This document shows, piece after piece, positions 11,824 to 13,367 of a DNA stretch of 13,367 bases. A program made the translations under genes and the position numbers. The stretch comes from Candidatus Nomurabacteria bacterium (GTDB lineage: Bacteria; Patescibacteriota; Minisyncoccia; Phycocordibacterales; UBA9973), in contig CALRFC010000016.1 in assembly GCA_943356395.1 (NCBI GenBank), positions 1 to 13,367 on the forward strand. Direction: 5' to 3'. The notes under the pieces are model-generated. The model worked only from the letters and a program-made list of their open reading frames with translations, did no database searches and had not been told where the DNA came from. The first letter of the stretch is position 1; each line of letters begins with the position of its first letter.

Positions 11824-11852
11824 CAAGCTACAAGCTACTAATCCCTAGCTAC
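11824..11852. repeat. AGCTAC-word array, right of the S23 gene
   Basis: CAAGCTACAAGCTACTAAT, then CCCTAGCTAC. AGCTACTAAT (11833-11842) is the exact inverse of 11398-11407. Its minus-strand reading GGGATTAGTAGCTTGTAGCT is almost identical to plus-strand 11171-11189 inside fmt. It contains the def stop codon (TAG, 11851-11849). Confidence 0.75.
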
Positions 11853-12388
11853 TTGTGTTGCTTCGGCGGCAGATCTTCGATATCTCTCGCGTGATCGATG
11901 AAGAGGATGCCATCGAGATGGTCGGTCTCGTGCTGGAAGATCTGGGCGAGGAGGCCGGAGGCGCCGCGGGTGAATTTCTTGCCGCGCTCGTCGTGCGCTT
12001 CGAGCGTGACTTTCACATTGCGCTTCGTGTCGCCGTAGAGCCATCGCACCGACAAGCATCCTTCGGGCACCCACTTCGTCTCTTTGGAGCGGCGAGTGAT
12101 CTTCGGATTGACGCATACCATATCGTCCGGCCATTTTTTGTCGGCGGGAAATTCTTTCTTCTCTTCTCTCACGAAATCCGCATCGAAAATCTTTCCGGAC
12201 ACGACGAATATCCGGAGCGGCACGCCGATCTGCGGCGCGGCGATGGCGACGCCGTCGTCTTCTCTGTGAAGCGCTCGCTGCATGTCGGCGACAATCTTTT
12301 GTATCTTCGGCGTGGCAATATCGCCAATCGGCACGGGATGCGCCTTTTGTCGGAGGATCGGATTGTCTTTGGAGATTATCGTAACCAT
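11849..12388 (-). CDS. def: Peptide deformylase
   Basis: Def removes the N-formyl group from new proteins using a metal held by Cys and two His. All three motifs are present: GVAIAAPQIG (46-55; motif 1, with Val-Ala-Ile where many have Gly-Leu-Ala), EGCLS (109-113; Cys111) and QHETDHLDG (152-160; His153, Glu154, His157). An insertion around residues 68-90 (DADFVREEKKEFPADKKWPDD) lengthens the usual loop before the VNPKI strand. The ATG at 12388 begins MVTIISKDNPILRQKA, the normal N-terminus. The last residues PPKQHK run into a repeat word that supplies the TAG stop. Its neighbour fmt performs the opposing step, a common pairing here separated by the S23 gene. Confidence 0.95.
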   Translation of the reverse strand: MVTIISKDNPILRQKAHPVPIGDIATPKIQKIVADMQRALHREDDGVAIAAPQIGVPLRIFVVSGKIFDADFVREEKKEFPADKKWPDDMVCVNPKITRRSKETKWVPEGCLSVRWLYGDTKRNVKVTLEAHDERGKKFTRGASGLLAQIFQHETDHLDGILFIDHARDIEDLPPKQHK

Positions 12389-12403
12389 AAAAAATATACC
12401 AAT

Positions 12404-12501
12404 ATACGAATGATACGAATTTACGAATGATTACGAATAGCTCATAATTGAATTATTCGCAGTCATTCGTTGCGGGTGGTTTATTCGTAGATTCGTATTT
12501 A
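12404..12501. repeat. TACGAAT-word array in inverted arrangement
   Basis: On the plus strand TACGAATGA, TACGAATT, TACGAATGA, TTACGAATAG (12404-12440) is followed across an AATTGAATT centre by the inverted words TTATTCGC, TCATTCGT, TTATTCGTAG, ATTCGTATTTA (to 12501). It fills the gap between def and hisS and contains the hisS stop codon. Confidence 0.7.
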
Positions 12502-13367
12502 TTTGAGCCCCTTCAAGTATTCCGGCAGTTTCGCGATCTTCACCGTTTCCTGCGAGCGCGTGGACATATCGCGGACAATGACGGATTTCTCGATCGCTTC
12601 TTTTTGTCCGAAAATGATCGTGTACGGCACGCCGATGCGTTCGGCGACCGCGAGCTGGGCGGAGAGCGTGTCTTTCGAGAGCGCTTGGATTATCGGAACA
12701 TGCGCTTTGCGCAGGATCTCGATGACATTGAGCGACTTCAATTTCGCTTCGACGCCGAGCTGGATGAAATATACCTTCGGCTTTTTCATGATGCGCGGCA
12801 GGTGCTTCTTGTACCACGGCATGAGGAGCACGCGGTCGACGCCGAACGCCATACCTATGGCAGGAACATCTTTTTTCCCGCCCAGTTGCTTTGCGAGATA
12901 GTCGTAGCGCCCGCCGCCGGCGATCGCCATGCCTTTCGTTTCGCTTTCCGTCTGGTCGATGATTTCAAAAACCGTCCGCGTGTAATACGAAAGCCCGCGC
13001 ACCAGATTCTTGTTGATCGTGTACGGGATTTCCATCTCTTCCAGATACTCGAGCACTTCTTTGAAATGCTTCTTGCAGGCGGGACAGAGGAACGAAACGG
13101 CGTCCGGCGCGCCTTCGTTGATCTCTTTCGTTTTTTCGTCTTTCGAATCGAGGATGCGGAGCGGATTGGTCTTCAGGCGCTCGCGATCGATAGCGGAGAG
13201 ATCGTTGATGTGCTTGCGGTAATAATTCGTGAGCTCGCGGATATACGCCGGACGGCAGTCTTTGTCGCCGATCGAATTGATGTCGATCGAGAGATTTTCC
13301 GCGCCGCATTCCTGCAGGATGACGAGCGCCGTCTTGATGACGAGCGCGTCCATGATGCTCTTTTCGG
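12499..13367 (-). CDS. hisS: Histidyl-tRNA synthetase, C-terminal part (5' end outside window)
   Basis: Class II synthetase that charges tRNA-His. The frame is open to the window edge (codons EKSI precede the internal Met at 13353), so about 120 N-terminal residues, including motifs 1 and 2, are missing. Present: INSIGDKDCR, SFLCPACKKHFKEVLEYLE, the histidine-A peptide LVRGLSYYTRTVFEI (Ser where many family members have Asp, as in 'GLDYY'), AIAGGGRYDYLAKQLGG, motif 3 IGMAFGVDRVLL with its Arg, and an anticodon-binding domain (KVYFIQLGVEAKLKSLNVIEILRKA... through VRDMSTRSQETV). It ends LPEYLKGLK at a TAA that begins the TACGAAT word array. Confidence 0.95.
   Translation of the reverse strand, partial: EKSIMDALVIKTALVILQECGAENLSIDINSIGDKDCRPAYIRELTNYYRKHINDLSAIDRERLKTNPLRILDSKDEKTKEINEGAPDAVSFLCPACKKHFKEVLEYLEEMEIPYTINKNLVRGLSYYTRTVFEIIDQTESETKGMAIAGGGRYDYLAKQLGGKKDVPAIGMAFGVDRVLLMPWYKKHLPRIMKKPKVYFIQLGVEAKLKSLNVIEILRKAHVPIIQALSKDTLSAQLAVAERIGVPYTIIFGQKEAIEKSVIVRDMSTRSQETVKIAKLPEYLKGLK

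Overview
The window looks like chromosomal sequence from a candidate-phyla-radiation (Patescibacteria, probably Parcubacteria-like) bacterium. This is inferred from gene style, not from a marker tree. The signs are compact genes, several short secreted proteins of unknown family, an S23-type four-helix-bundle protein, a group I intron inside a tRNA, intergenic low-complexity 'word' arrays, and almost no Shine-Dalgarno motifs before start codons.

Layout. 1-2058 is the 3' part of secA (+), ending in a word array with a terminator. 2379-5511 holds a lysozyme-like secreted or membrane-anchored protein (+), an unknown protein (-), a secreted unknown (+), a DUF2231 membrane protein (-) and a small secreted helical protein (+). 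These genes are separated by strong consensus promoters and bidirectional terminators. 5544-7302 is a leftward block: a transglutaminase-like protein, a DedA membrane protein, a 40-residue very basic ORF and a two-TM protein. 7482-7739 (+) is a YdeI/OmpD-associated-like protein, and 7780-8187 (-) is an unknown acidic protein.

8379-9373 is the most unusual region. A tRNA-Asn(GUU) gene on the minus strand is split between anticodon bases 35 and 36 by a 567-nt group I intron that encodes an HNH endonuclease. An inverted copy of the tRNA 3' end lies on one side. On the other side lie several broken or folded-back copies of the tRNA 5' half, including an intronless 13-nt anticodon-arm copy that supports the splice junction.

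9527-9904 (-) is a secreted Tyr/Asn-rich protein. An 11-copy TAGCTTC array then leads into hpf/raiA (+). The right end is a leftward translation cluster: hisS (5'-truncated by the window), def, an S23-type protein and fmt. HisRS charges tRNA-His, Fmt formylates the initiator Met-tRNA and Def removes the formyl group afterwards. The stop codons of secA, hpf, fmt, def and hisS all fall inside word-array DNA. The S23 gene between def and fmt is bracketed by inverted copies of one word family, and the same words run into both ends and the middle of fmt.
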